Assembly (NCBI RefSeq): GCF_001579945.1
Contig: NZ_CP011971.1
Span: forward strand, 1,948,001 to 2,012,000
DNA: 64,000 nucleotides
DNA from: Steroidobacter denitrificans
GTDB lineage: Bacteria; Pseudomonadota; Gammaproteobacteria; Steroidobacterales; Steroidobacteraceae
Reading direction: 5' to 3'
This document shows positions 34,594 through 43,325 of the stretch, in pieces. Position numbers and translations under genes: made by a program. Under the pieces are notes generated by a model that saw nothing but the letters and a program-made list of their open reading frames with translations, made no database searches and had not been told where the DNA came from. The first letter of the stretch is position 1. The number at the start of each line of letters is the position of its first letter.

Positions 34594-36063
34594 CTATGCA
34601 CCGCCGCCGGCGCGCACCTTCTCCTCGATGCGACGTCCGATATCGGCATCGATGCTCTTCCAATAAGCGAAGGCACGCCCAAGCACGGGCTCACGGACCC
34701 CGCCGAGCAGGCTGCCCGCCACCTGATCGACAAGCTTGGTCCGCTGATCCTCGTTGAACACTTCGCGCACCAGGATGCCCGCCTGGGTGAAATCGTCGTC
34801 CTCGGCATGAAGGGTGTAGGCGCTGCGCACCATGTCGCCATCCACTTCCCAACCCTCGGCAGCCGGTCCCGTCTCGTCGGCCCAGCTGCGTCCGCCGCTG
34901 TTGGGGGCATACACCGGTGCGTTGCCGCTGTGTTCGTACGCCATCTGACCGTCGAACATGTAGGTGTTGACCGGGACTTTGGGGCGGTTGACGGGCAGCT
35001 GATGGAAATTGGTGCCGATACGGTTGCGCTGCGCGTCGTTATAGGCAAAGGCACGCCCCAGAAGCATCTTGTCGGGCGACAGACCGATGCCGGGGACAGT
35101 GTTGCCGGGAGAGAATGCCGCCTGCTCGATCTGCGCAAAGAAGTTTTCCGGATTGCGATTCAAGGTCATCGTACCGACCTTGATCAGCGGATAGTCCTTG
35201 TGCGGCCAGGTCTTGGTCAGATCGAACGGATTGTATCGATAGGTCTTGGCATCCGCATACGGCATGACCTGGACCGATAGCACCCAGGCCGGATGCTCGC
35301 CGCGCGCGATGGCATCGAACAAATCGCGACGATGGAAATCAGCATCGGCACCGGCCATGGCGGCCGCCTCGGCATTGCTGAAGAAGGCCATGCCCTGACA
35401 AGTATGGAAATGATACTTCACCCAGAATTTATCGCCCTTGGCGTTGATCCACATATAGGTATGCGAACCATAGCCATTCATATTCCGCCAGGTGCGCGGC
35501 AGGCCGCGCTCACCCATCAAATAGGTCACCTGGTGGGCAGTCTCCGGGTTGCTGGTCCAGAAGTCCCACTGCATATGGTTGTCGCGCAAGCCCGAGTCAG
35601 GCAGCCGCTTCTGACTGCGGATGAAGTGCGGAAACTTGATCGGATCACGAATAAAGAAAACCGGCGTGTTGTTACCGACCAGATCGTAATTGCCCTCATC
35701 GGTGTAGAACTTCAGCGAAAAGCCGCGCACATCGCGCCAGGTATCGGGGCTGCCGGCCTCGCCGGCCACCGTCGAGAACCGTGCCAGCACATCGGTGACG
35801 GCACCCTTGCGGAACAAGGCTGCCTTAGTGAAACGGGATACGTCCTCGGTCACTTTGAAGTTTCCGAACGCACCCGAGCCCTTCGCATGGGGTTGACGCT
35901 CGGGCACCTTCTCCCGATTGAAGTGCGCCATTTGCTCTAGAAAATGCACATCGTGCAGCAGGATGGGACCATTGGCACCCACCGTCAGCGAGTTACGGTC
36001 GCTTGGCGCCGGCGCGCCGGAGCCCATCGTGGAACCGCCCGCATTTTTGTTCGATCCAGACAT
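34594..36063 (-). CDS. katA: Monofunctional heme catalase (clade 3 size)
   Basis: 489 residues from ATG 36063, with GAGGAG 8 bases upstream; the frame to 36120 is not needed. 2 H2O2 gives 2 H2O + O2. The distal His59 is in [14 protein letters not shown], followed by [25 protein letters not shown], the distal Asn in [13 protein letters not shown] and the proximal Tyr in [14 protein letters not shown]. No signal peptide; the N-terminal GSNKNAGG run is low complexity. The 261 bases between katA and the GATase gene have hexamer-like CCGGAC runs and no gene. Confidence 0.96.
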   Translation of the reverse strand: MSGSNKNAGGSTMGSGAPAPSDRNSLTVGANGPILLHDVHFLEQMAHFNREKVPERQPHAKGSGAFGNFKVTEDVSRFTKAALFRKGAVTDVLARFSTVAGEAGSPDTWRDVRGFSLKFYTDEGNYDLVGNNTPVFFIRDPIKFPHFIRSQKRLPDSGLRDNHMQWDFWTSNPETAHQVTYLMGERGLPRTWRNMNGYGSHTYMWINAKGDKFWVKYHFHTCQGMAFFSNAEAAAMAGADADFHRRDLFDAIARGEHPAWVLSVQVMPYADAKTYRYNPFDLTKTWPHKDYPLIKVGTMTLNRNPENFFAQIEQAAFSPGNTVPGIGLSPDKMLLGRAFAYNDAQRNRIGTNFHQLPVNRPKVPVNTYMFDGQMAYEHSGNAPVYAPNSGGRSWADETGPAAEGWEVDGDMVRSAYTLHAEDDDFTQAGILVREVFNEDQRTKLVDQVAGSLLGGVREPVLGRAFAYWKSIDADIGRRIEEKVRAGGGA

Positions 36064-36324
36064 GTTAGGTCTCCTCACGTGGTTTTGAACCGATGCCGCA
36101 GGCTTATAGCAGGATGACATGACATTCGGGAGGTCTGCGGCGGCCCGCGAGATACGATCGCACGCAGCTCCGCATAAAAACGCCTTGCAGCGATAGATAA
36201 GGGGATACCGAAGGCGTCACCGGATCAAGTATATTTCAGGGTTCGACGCGCCGGCCGCCATCCGAATCCGGACCCGGACCCGCGTCCGCATCCCCGCTCC
36301 TTATCGGTGGCGAAAAGGACTTCC

Positions 36325-37023
36325 ATGAGAACCGTTACTGCTCTTCGTCATGTCCACTTCGAGGATCTCGGCAGCCTCGCCGCGCCGCTGCGCGCGCGCG
36401 GCGCCACCATCCGCTATGTCGAGGCCCCGGTCGAGGATCTGGCCGCGCTCGATGCCGAAGCACCTGATCTTCTCATCGTCCTGGGCGGCCCCATCGGTGC
36501 CTTCGACGAAGCGCTCTACCCCTTTCTGGCGACGGAGCTGGACGTCGTGCGCCGCCGCTTGGCATCGGGCCGGCCGATTCTGGGCATCTGCCTGGGCGCG
36601 CAATTGATGGCACGCGCGCTGGGCGCCGAGGTTCGTGCCCTGGGCGTGAAGGAAATTGGCTTCGCCCCACTGAAGCTGACCGCCGAAGGTTGGCGATCCC
36701 CGCTGGCATCCCTCGACGATACGCCTGTCCTGCATTGGCATGGCGATCAGTTCGACATTCCAGCCGGAGCAACATGGTTGGCCAGCACCGTCATCGGCCG
36801 AAATCAGGCATTCGCCGCGGGCCGCAACGCGCTGGGCCTGCAGTTTCACCTGGAAGCGGAAGCCGGACGGATGGAACGCTGGCTGGTGGGCCATGCCGCC
36901 GAACTTTTTCAGGCCGGCATCGATCCGCGAAACCTGCGCGAGCAGGCTCGGCAACATGGCCCTCATCTGACCTCAGTTGCGCAAGACGTCATGAACGCCT
37001 GGCTGGATAATCTCCTGCCATGA
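36325..37023 (+). CDS. Class I glutamine amidotransferase domain protein
   Basis: 232 residues from ATG 36325 (MRTVTALRHVHFEDLGSL), with AAGGA 5 bases upstream; ATG 36307 is weaker. The GATase class I triad is visible: Cys in ILGICLGAQLMA, His in GLQFHLEAEAGR with the Glu two residues later, and an oxyanion region VLGGPIGAFDE. Stand-alone members hydrolyse glutamine or gamma-glutamyl compounds; the YbdK/GuaA-like substrate is unclear. It precedes the nir cluster by 122 bases but has no known role in it. Confidence 0.87.
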   Translation: MRTVTALRHVHFEDLGSLAAPLRARGATIRYVEAPVEDLAALDAEAPDLLIVLGGPIGAFDEALYPFLATELDVVRRRLASGRPILGICLGAQLMARALGAEVRALGVKEIGFAPLKLTAEGWRSPLASLDDTPVLHWHGDQFDIPAGATWLASTVIGRNQAFAAGRNALGLQFHLEAEAGRMERWLVGHAAELFQAGIDPRNLREQARQHGPHLTSVAQDVMNAWLDNLLP

Positions 37024-37145
37024 CTCGAAGCATCACCGGTTACGCAGTGGCATGTATACGATGACAAAGGTGCGGTTTTATGCATACTCGCCACCCGATG
37101 CTGCGGCAAGCAGGCTGCGGTTGTACGACGACCCGATGAAGTGAC

Positions 37146-37493
37146 ATGGCACACCGTACCCGGCGGACGCGCGGCGTCCGCATCCTGATTGCGCTCCTGC
37201 TGGTACCGGCGCTGGCCTGCGGGATCGATCTCTCCGCCGAACGGACGCACGAACTGGTGCGCATGGTGCGTCAGGACTGCGGCGCCTGCCATGGATTCAC
37301 CCTCAAAGGCGGACTCGGACCGCCGCTGCTGCCCGAATCCCTGCGCGATAAATCCGTACAGTTCCTCCGGTATACTGTGCTGTTCGGGCGGCCCGGTACG
37401 CCGATGCCGCCTTGGAATGCCTTTCTGACCGAAGCCGAAGCCGACTGGATCGTGCGCCAGCTCATGACCGGATTCCCCGAAGAGAGTCGCTGA
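37146..37493 (+). CDS. nirC: c-type cytochrome NirC
   Basis: 115 residues with an N-terminal signal (RILIALLLVPALACG). One heme c site CGACH at 45-49 and an axial-Met candidate in MPPWN. Small periplasmic cytochrome c of the nir cluster, thought to donate electrons to cytochrome cd1 or to heme d1 maturation. Its TGA overlaps the nirF ATG (TGATG, 37491-37495). It heads a seven-gene run with overlapping or near-touching genes. I see no FNR/DNR box (TTGAT-N4-ATCAA) in the 122 bases upstream. Confidence 0.85.
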   Translation: MAHRTRRTRGVRILIALLLVPALACGIDLSAERTHELVRMVRQDCGACHGFTLKGGLGPPLLPESLRDKSVQFLRYTVLFGRPGTPMPPWNAFLTEAEADWIVRQLMTGFPEESR

Positions 37494-38662
37494 TGCGCCC
37501 CTTGTTTCCACTGCTGGTTGCCCTGTTACTGTCCGCCTGCTCCACTGCCGCCCTGCGCGGCACGGGGGATCTCGGCATCGTCATCGAGCGCGGTAGCGGC
37601 AGCGTTGCCGTGATCGATACGACTGCGCGCAGCGTCCTCGGCCGGGTCGAGGGATTGGGGGACCTCTCACATGCCTCGGCCGTATACTCGCGCGACGGCC
37701 GTTACGCCTACGTCTTCGGCCGCGATGGCGGTTTGACCAAGGTGGATCTGCTGGAACGCCGCATCGTCCGGCGCATCATGCAGGCCGGTAATTCCATCGG
37801 GGGCTCGATCTCCCAGGACGGCCGCCTCGTCATCGCCCAGAACTACGAGCCCGGCGGCATCAAGGTGTTCGATGCCGACACCCTCGACCTCCTGGCCGAC
37901 CTCCCCGCCGCCTATGGAGACGGCAAGCAGTTCTCCAAGGTCGTGGGCCTGGCCGATATGCCGGGCAACAAGTTCGTCTATGCACTGTTTGATGCCGGCG
38001 AGATCTGGATCGTCGATCTGACGAAGCCGCGCGAGCCGGAAGTGACGAAATTTCGTGATATCGGCCGCCAACCCTACGATGGCCTGATCACGCCGGACGG
38101 GCGCCATTATCTGGCCGGGCTCTTCGGTGAGGATGGCGTGGCGCTACTCGATCTGTGGCGTCCGGAGCTGGGTGTGAAGAAGATCCTCACCGACTACGGC
38201 AAGGGCACAGAGAAGCTGCCGGTATTCAAGATGCCGCACCTGCGCGGCTGGTCGGTGGCCGGCGGGCGTGCCTACTTGCCTGCCATCGGCAGACACGAGG
38301 TGCTGGTGGTCGATACCGCCACCTGGCAGGAGGTCGGCCGCATTCCGGTGAAGGGCCAGCCGGTGTTCGTCATGGCACGTCCCGACGGACGCCAGGTTTG
38401 GGTGAACTTCGCCTTTCCCGACTATAGCCAGGTGCAGATCATCGATACGCTGACGCAGCAGGTCGTGCATACACTTGCGCCCGGCAAGGCTGTGCTGCAT
38501 ATGGAATTTACGCCACGCGGTGAACAGGTATGGATTTCAGCACGCGACGATGACCGGGTGGTGGTGTTCGACACGACCAGCTTCGCCCGGCTCACCGAGC
38601 TGCCGGCGCTGAATCCCTCCGGTATTTTTTTCACCTCCCGCGCGGCGCGCATCGGTTTCTAG
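37493..38662 (+). CDS. nirF: Heme d1 biosynthesis protein NirF
   Basis: 389 residues from ATG 37493. A lipoprotein signal ends in LLSACS, so the protein is anchored by Cys17 or near it. The rest is an eight-bladed-propeller-like d1 domain with no heme c motif: SRDGRYAYVFGRDGGLTKVDLL, ISQDGRLVIAQNYEPGG, YDGLITPDGRHYLAGLFGEDG and KPxFKMPHLRGWSVAGGRAYLPAIG. NirF acts late in heme d1 synthesis, on the oxo-group chemistry. Start coupled to the nirC stop; nirDL follows 6 bases on. Confidence 0.93.
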   Translation: MRPLFPLLVALLLSACSTAALRGTGDLGIVIERGSGSVAVIDTTARSVLGRVEGLGDLSHASAVYSRDGRYAYVFGRDGGLTKVDLLERRIVRRIMQAGNSIGGSISQDGRLVIAQNYEPGGIKVFDADTLDLLADLPAAYGDGKQFSKVVGLADMPGNKFVYALFDAGEIWIVDLTKPREPEVTKFRDIGRQPYDGLITPDGRHYLAGLFGEDGVALLDLWRPELGVKKILTDYGKGTEKLPVFKMPHLRGWSVAGGRAYLPAIGRHEVLVVDTATWQEVGRIPVKGQPVFVMARPDGRQVWVNFAFPDYSQVQIIDTLTQQVVHTLAPGKAVLHMEFTPRGEQVWISARDDDRVVVFDTTSFARLTELPALNPSGIFFTSRAARIGF

Positions 38663-38668
38663 GCGCCG

Positions 38669-39658
38669 ATGGACCCGCTCGATTTTCGCCTGATCAACGA
38701 ATTCCAGCGCAACTTTCCATTGGATCCGGCGCCCTTCGCCGGGATTGCGCGGTGCCTGGACACCGGGGAAGAAACGGTGCTCACCGCGCTGCGTCGGCTC
38801 CATGCCGCAGGTATCGTCAGCCGCGTCGGCGCGGTGTTCGCGCCGCGCCGCCTCGGTGCCAGCACGCTGGCGGCGATGATCGTGCCCGCGCGGCGGCTGG
38901 AGGAGATCGCTGCCAGCATCAGTGCGCGGCCCGAGGTCAATCACAATTACGAGCGGGAGCACCGCTACAACCTGTGGTTCGTTGTCAATGCCCGCGACGA
39001 GACACAACTGGCCGGCGTGCTGGCGGCCATCGAGCGTGATACCGGCTGCCGGGTCATCTCGCTGCCGCTTGAGCATGAGTTCTATATCGATCTTGGCTTC
39101 GATCTGGCCGGAGCACGCAAGGTGCCGCATGCCGGACGCCGCATCGAAGCCACCGATCTGCACACCCTGACCGCGGCAGAGCACCGGCTGATGGGCGTGC
39201 TGCAGCATGGCATCGAACTGGTGCCGCAGCCCTTTGCCCGGCTCGGCGCGCAGGCGGGCATGGACGAGCAGGCGGTAATCGCCACCCTCGAGCACTGGCG
39301 CCGCGACGGCCTCCTCAAGCGATTCGGCATCGTCGTTCGCCATCACGAGCTCGGCTACACGGCTAACGCGATGGTGGTGTGGGATCTGCCGGACGCGGAG
39401 GCGAACCGCGCCGGCAGCCTGCTCGCCGCCGCGCCGGAGGTGACGCTGTGCTATAAGCGCCGCCGCCACCTGCCGCAATGGCCCTACAACCTGTTCTGCA
39501 TGATCCATGGCCGCGACCGCAACGTCGTCGAGCGCGCCGTGGAGGATCTGCGTCGGCGGCTCGACCTCGAGCGTTATCCGCACGCCGTCTTGTTTTCCCG
39601 TCTACGCTTCAAGCAGCGCGGCGCCCGTTATGTCGCCGGAGCCACTACTCATGAATGA
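38669..39658 (+). CDS. nirDL: Siroheme decarboxylase NirDL (fused)
   Basis: 329 residues made of two homologous AsnC/Lrp-like halves, about 1-150 (LRRLHAAGIVSRVGAVFAPRRLGASTLAAM...HNYEREHRYNLWFVV) and about 165-329 (LEHWRRDGLLKRFGIVVRHHELGYTANAMVVWD). These correspond to separate nirD and nirL products in Pseudomonas; the fused form is known from other denitrifiers. With NirG and NirH it removes two carboxyl groups from siroheme. The HNY and YKRR...WPYN motifs hold the acid/base His residues of the family. It overlaps nirG by 8 bases. Confidence 0.92.
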   Translation: MDPLDFRLINEFQRNFPLDPAPFAGIARCLDTGEETVLTALRRLHAAGIVSRVGAVFAPRRLGASTLAAMIVPARRLEEIAASISARPEVNHNYEREHRYNLWFVVNARDETQLAGVLAAIERDTGCRVISLPLEHEFYIDLGFDLAGARKVPHAGRRIEATDLHTLTAAEHRLMGVLQHGIELVPQPFARLGAQAGMDEQAVIATLEHWRRDGLLKRFGIVVRHHELGYTANAMVVWDLPDAEANRAGSLLAAAPEVTLCYKRRRHLPQWPYNLFCMIHGRDRNVVERAVEDLRRRLDLERYPHAVLFSRLRFKQRGARYVAGATTHE

Positions 39659-40103
39659 CATGGATGAGACCGATCGGCGCATCATCAACGCTCTGCAGGG
39701 AGGCTTTCCGATTTGCGAGGCACCTTACCGGGAGGCCGCGTCGGCGCTCGAGCTGACCGAGGTCGATCTGATAACGCGCCTCCAGCGCATGCTCGAGACG
39801 CGGATCCTGACGCGCTTTGGCCCGATGTATCATGCCGAGCGGATGGGCGGCGCCCTGGTGCTGGCCGCACTCGCCGTACCGGAGGCCGACTATGAACATG
39901 TGGCCGGGCAAGTGAACGCCCTCCCCGAGGTGGCGCACAACTACCGGCGCGAGCATACCCTCAATATGTGGTTCGTTCTGGCCACCGAAATTCCGGCCGG
40001 CATTCCCGCTGCGATCGACAAGATCGAGGCTGCAACAGGACTGAAGGTCCATGCCTTTCCGAAGTTGAAAGAGTATTTCGTGGGAATGAATCTGGCCGCC
40101 TGA
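39651..40103 (+). CDS. nirG: Siroheme decarboxylase subunit NirG
   Basis: 150 residues from ATG 39651 (MNDMDETDRRIINALQGGFPICEAPY). Single AsnC/Lrp-like module with a winged-helix N-terminal half (REAASALELTEVDLITRLQRMLETRILTRFGPMYHAERMGG) and HNYRREHTLNMWFVLA. The start lies inside the end of nirDL and its TGA overlaps the nirH ATG. Acts with NirDL and NirH. Not a transcription regulator despite the fold. Confidence 0.92.
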   Translation: MNDMDETDRRIINALQGGFPICEAPYREAASALELTEVDLITRLQRMLETRILTRFGPMYHAERMGGALVLAALAVPEADYEHVAGQVNALPEVAHNYRREHTLNMWFVLATEIPAGIPAAIDKIEAATGLKVHAFPKLKEYFVGMNLAA

Positions 40104-40591
40104 TGGAAACCTCGACACTGGATGCCGAAGACCATCGCCTGATCGTAGCGACCCAGGGCGGCTTACCGCTGGTGCCGCGGCCCTACCACGCGCTCGCGGC
40201 GCAACTCGGCCTAACGCCAGAGGATGTGATGGCACGTCTCACCCGCCTGCTGGCGGCCGGCGTCATCCGCCGCATCGGTGCCGTCCCCAACCACTACGCC
40301 CTGGGCTACAGCGCCAACGGCATGAGTGTGTGGGACGTCGCGGATGAATGCATCGACTCGCTCGGCGAAGCCATCGGCCGGCTACCCTTCGTCACCCACT
40401 GCTACCATCGCCCGCGCGCCCTGCCGCTGTGGCCCTACAACCTGTTCGCCATGGTGCACGGCAAAAGCCGCGACGAGGTCGAGGCGCAGATGAAACAGAT
40501 CGCGATGCTGCTCGGTACGAGCTGCCGCGCCCACGACGTGCTCTACAGCAGCCGTATTCTCAAGAAGACCGGCCTGCGCATCGGCAATTGA
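40103..40591 (+). CDS. nirH: Siroheme decarboxylase subunit NirH
   Basis: 162 residues from ATG 40103 (METSTLDAEDHRLIVATQGGLP). Same fold as NirG, with LTRLLAAGVIRRIGAVPNHYALGYSANGMSVWDV and the HCYHRPRALPLWPYNLFAMVHG segment. It completes the DL-G-H set. The stop is 2 bases before the nirJ start. Confidence 0.92.
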   Translation: METSTLDAEDHRLIVATQGGLPLVPRPYHALAAQLGLTPEDVMARLTRLLAAGVIRRIGAVPNHYALGYSANGMSVWDVADECIDSLGEAIGRLPFVTHCYHRPRALPLWPYNLFAMVHGKSRDEVEAQMKQIAMLLGTSCRAHDVLYSSRILKKTGLRIGN

Positions 40592-40593
40592 TC

Positions 40594-41736
40594 ATGTTCA
40601 GAATCTCGCAATACATGCAGGAACTCGCACATCCCACGCCGCTCGGCCCGACGCGCGGGCCGCCGGGTCCGGTGGTGATCTGGAACCTGATCCGCCGCTG
40701 CAACCTCACCTGCAAGCACTGCTACTCGATCTCCGCCGACAAGGACTTCGAGGGAGAGCTCTCCACGCAGGAGGTCTATGCCGTGATGGACGACCTGAAG
40801 CGCTTCGGTGTGCCGGTACTGATCCTCTCCGGCGGCGAGCCGCTGCTGCGTGCCGATATCTTCGATATCGCGCGGCGCGCCAGGGACATGGGCTTCTATA
40901 TCGGCCTGTCCTCCAACGGCACGCTGATCGACGCAGCCAATATCGAACGTATCGCCGAGGCCGACTTCAACTACGTCGGCGTGAGTCTCGACGGCATCGG
41001 GGAAACCCACGACAAGTTTCGCCGCATGCAAGGTGCCTTCGAGAAGTCGCTGGCCGGCATCCGTCTTTGTCGCGATGCGGGCTTGAAGATCGGTGTGCGC
41101 TTCACCATGACCCAGGGCAACGCCCATGATCTGCCCAATCTGCTCGCCCTCGTCGAGCACGAGGGCATCGACCGCTTCTACTTCTCCCACCTCAACTATG
41201 CCGGCCGCGGCAACAGGAACCGCAAGGAGGACGCTAACCACCTGCTGACACGTCAGGCCATGGAACTGCTGTTCGATACCTGCTGGGACTATCGGCGCCG
41301 CGGCCTGGACAAGGAATTCACCACCGGCAACAACGATGCCGACGGCGTGTACTTCCTGTTCTGGGTGGCAAAGCGCTTTCCCGATCGTGTCGCACACCTC
41401 CGCGCCAAGCTTGCGCAGTGGGGCGGAAACTCCTCGGGAGTGAACGTCGCCAACATCGATAACCTCGGCAACGTGCACCCCGACACCATGTGGTGGCACC
41501 ACACGATCGGCAACGTGCGCGAGCGGTCATTCTCGCAGATCTGGACGGATGTCTCCGACCCGATCATGGCCGGCCTCAAGGCCAGGCCGCGCAAGGTCGG
41601 CGGCCGCTGTGGCGCCTGCGCCTACTTCGATATCTGCAATGGCAACACCCGCGTACGCGCCCAGCAGCTCACGGGCGATCCATGGTCGGAAGATCCGGGC
41701 TGCTACCTCAGCAACGATGAAATCGGACTGAAATGA
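40594..41736 (+). CDS. nirJ: Radical SAM heme d1 biosynthesis protein NirJ
   Basis: 380 residues from ATG 40594. The radical SAM cluster motif is Cys36, 40 and 43 (CNLTCKHCYS), followed by ILSGGEPLLR and GLSSNGTLID. The C-terminal SPASM-like region has CGACAYFDICNGNTRVR and a final GCYLSNDE, which bind a second iron-sulfur cluster. NirJ removes propionate side chains of didecarboxysiroheme on the way to d1. The nirN ATG overlaps its stop by 4 bases. Confidence 0.95.
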   Translation: MFRISQYMQELAHPTPLGPTRGPPGPVVIWNLIRRCNLTCKHCYSISADKDFEGELSTQEVYAVMDDLKRFGVPVLILSGGEPLLRADIFDIARRARDMGFYIGLSSNGTLIDAANIERIAEADFNYVGVSLDGIGETHDKFRRMQGAFEKSLAGIRLCRDAGLKIGVRFTMTQGNAHDLPNLLALVEHEGIDRFYFSHLNYAGRGNRNRKEDANHLLTRQAMELLFDTCWDYRRRGLDKEFTTGNNDADGVYFLFWVAKRFPDRVAHLRAKLAQWGGNSSGVNVANIDNLGNVHPDTMWWHHTIGNVRERSFSQIWTDVSDPIMAGLKARPRKVGGRCGACAYFDICNGNTRVRAQQLTGDPWSEDPGCYLSNDEIGLK

Positions 41737-43325
41737 AAGACGGCATTCATCATGGCCCTTGCGGCAGCCTCCTCGCGCTGGCCCGTGTCGCGTGTTTCAT
41801 ACTCTGTGCGTTGCCAGTGACCCAGGCCTTTCCCGACGCGGCGCAGCCGGCCGCCAAGCTGTATCGCAGCTACTGCGCCGAGTGCCACGGCGCGGACCGC
41901 TTCGGCCTGATGGGACCAGCACTGCTGCCGGAGAATCTCTCGCGCCTGAGTCGCAATGCCGCCGCGGCAATGATCCGCGACGGGCGGCCCACCGCGCAAA
42001 TGCCGCCCTTCGGGGACGTGCTCGAGCCCGAGGAGATCGGGCAGCTCACCGACTACCTGTATACCGCGATTCCCATGCCGCAGTGGGGCGAGAAAGAGAT
42101 CCGTGCCTCGCGCACCGTGCATCATGCACCCGGCACATTACCCGACGAGCCGCAGTTCTCCACCGATCCGATGAATCTCTTCATCGTGGTCGAGGGCGGA
42201 GATCACCACGTCACCATTCTCGACGGCGACAAGCTTGAGCCGATTCACCGGTTTCCCTCGCGCTTCGCCCTGCATGGCGGACCGAAATTCACGCCGGACG
42301 GACGCTATGTCTTCTTTGCCTCGCGCGATGGCTGGATCTCCAAGTTTGATCTCTGGAATCTGAAGCTGGTGGCCGAAGTACGCGCCGGCATCAATACGCG
42401 CAACGCTGCCGTCTCCGGCGATGGCAAGTACCTTGCCGTCGCCAACTATCTGCCGCATACCCTCGTCATCCTCGACGCCGATCTCAATCCGGTCAAAGTG
42501 CATATCGTGCGCGACAAGGACGGCAGACATACCTCGCGCGTCTCCGCCGTCTACGACGCTTTCCCGCGCAGCAGCTTCGTAGCTGCGCTCAAGGACGTCA
42601 AGGAAGTCTGGGAGCTGAGCTACGACCCACAGGCGCCGGAGATTCCCACCGGCATGACGCATGACTTCCGATACCGCGAAGGTGCCTTCATCCCCGGCTT
42701 CCTCAACCCGCGGCGCACCGACCTCAACGACTACCTCGATGATTTCTTCTTCACCCAGGACTACGACCAAATCATGGGCACCTCCCAGGGCGGCAAAGGA
42801 CAGGTGGTGCACCTGGACGGGCGCCGCAGCGTTGCCACGCTCGACCTGCCGGGCATGCCGCACCTGGGTTCCGGCATCACTTGGACCTGGCAGGGCCGCC
42901 GCATCATGGCGACGCCCAACCTGAAGGAAGGTGTGGTCAGTGTCATCGATATGCAGAACTGGAAGACCATCAAGCAGATCGGCACGCCCGGCCCCGGCTT
43001 CTTCATGCGCAGCCACGAGAACTCACGCTACGCCTGGGTGGACTCCATGATGAGCCGTGAGCACAAGGACACGCTGACGGTGATCGACAAGGAAACGCTG
43101 GAAGTCGCCGCTCGGCTCACACCCGTGCCGGGCAAGACGCTGACTCACATCGAATTCACCCGCGACGGTAAATATGCCCTGGCCAGCCTGTGGGAGGACG
43201 ACGGCGCGATCATCGTCTTCGACGCCTCAACGCTGAAAGAAGTCAAGCGCATCCCGGCGAAGAAGCCGGTCGGCAAATACAACGTCTGGAACAAGATCAC
43301 CCGTTCCGAGGGCACCAGCCACTGA
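41733..43325 (+). CDS. nirN: Cytochrome cd1-like NirN (dihydro-heme d1 dehydrogenase)
   Basis: 530 residues with a signal (FILCALPVTQA). One heme c site CAECH at 48-52, then a d1-binding beta-propeller (PNLFIVVEGG-like start at about 150; FTPDGRYVFFASRDGWISKFDL, PGMPHLGSGITWTWQGRRIMATPNLKEG). The end GKYNVWNKITRSEGTSH fits NirN; NirS ends differently (GKFNVYNT). NirN catalyses the last step of heme d1 synthesis in the periplasm. Its 3' end overlaps cysG by 29 bases, tail to tail. I cannot rule out a nitrite reductase-like role for it. Confidence 0.86.
   Translation: MKDGIHHGPCGSLLALARVACFILCALPVTQAFPDAAQPAAKLYRSYCAECHGADRFGLMGPALLPENLSRLSRNAAAAMIRDGRPTAQMPPFGDVLEPEEIGQLTDYLYTAIPMPQWGEKEIRASRTVHHAPGTLPDEPQFSTDPMNLFIVVEGGDHHVTILDGDKLEPIHRFPSRFALHGGPKFTPDGRYVFFASRDGWISKFDLWNLKLVAEVRAGINTRNAAVSGDGKYLAVANYLPHTLVILDADLNPVKVHIVRDKDGRHTSRVSAVYDAFPRSSFVAALKDVKEVWELSYDPQAPEIPTGMTHDFRYREGAFIPGFLNPRRTDLNDYLDDFFFTQDYDQIMGTSQGGKGQVVHLDGRRSVATLDLPGMPHLGSGITWTWQGRRIMATPNLKEGVVSVIDMQNWKTIKQIGTPGPGFFMRSHENSRYAWVDSMMSREHKDTLTVIDKETLEVAARLTPVPGKTLTHIEFTRDGKYALASLWEDDGAIIVFDASTLKEVKRIPAKKPVGKYNVWNKITRSEGTSH

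Noticed and set aside
30117-36000. Second copy of the tRNA-Ser 3' end as an attR site
   Set aside because: No repeat of the CGAATCCCACCCTCTCC segment was found in this stretch, so island ends stay undefined.
37024-37145. FNR/DNR box before nirC
   Set aside because: No TTGAT-N4-ATCAA sequence or one-mismatch variant was found in the 122 bases.
41733-43325. Reading the last nir gene as nitrite reductase NirS
   Set aside because: The C-terminus and the EGGDHHVTILDGD-type propeller start fit NirN better, and the cluster context is heme d1 synthesis.
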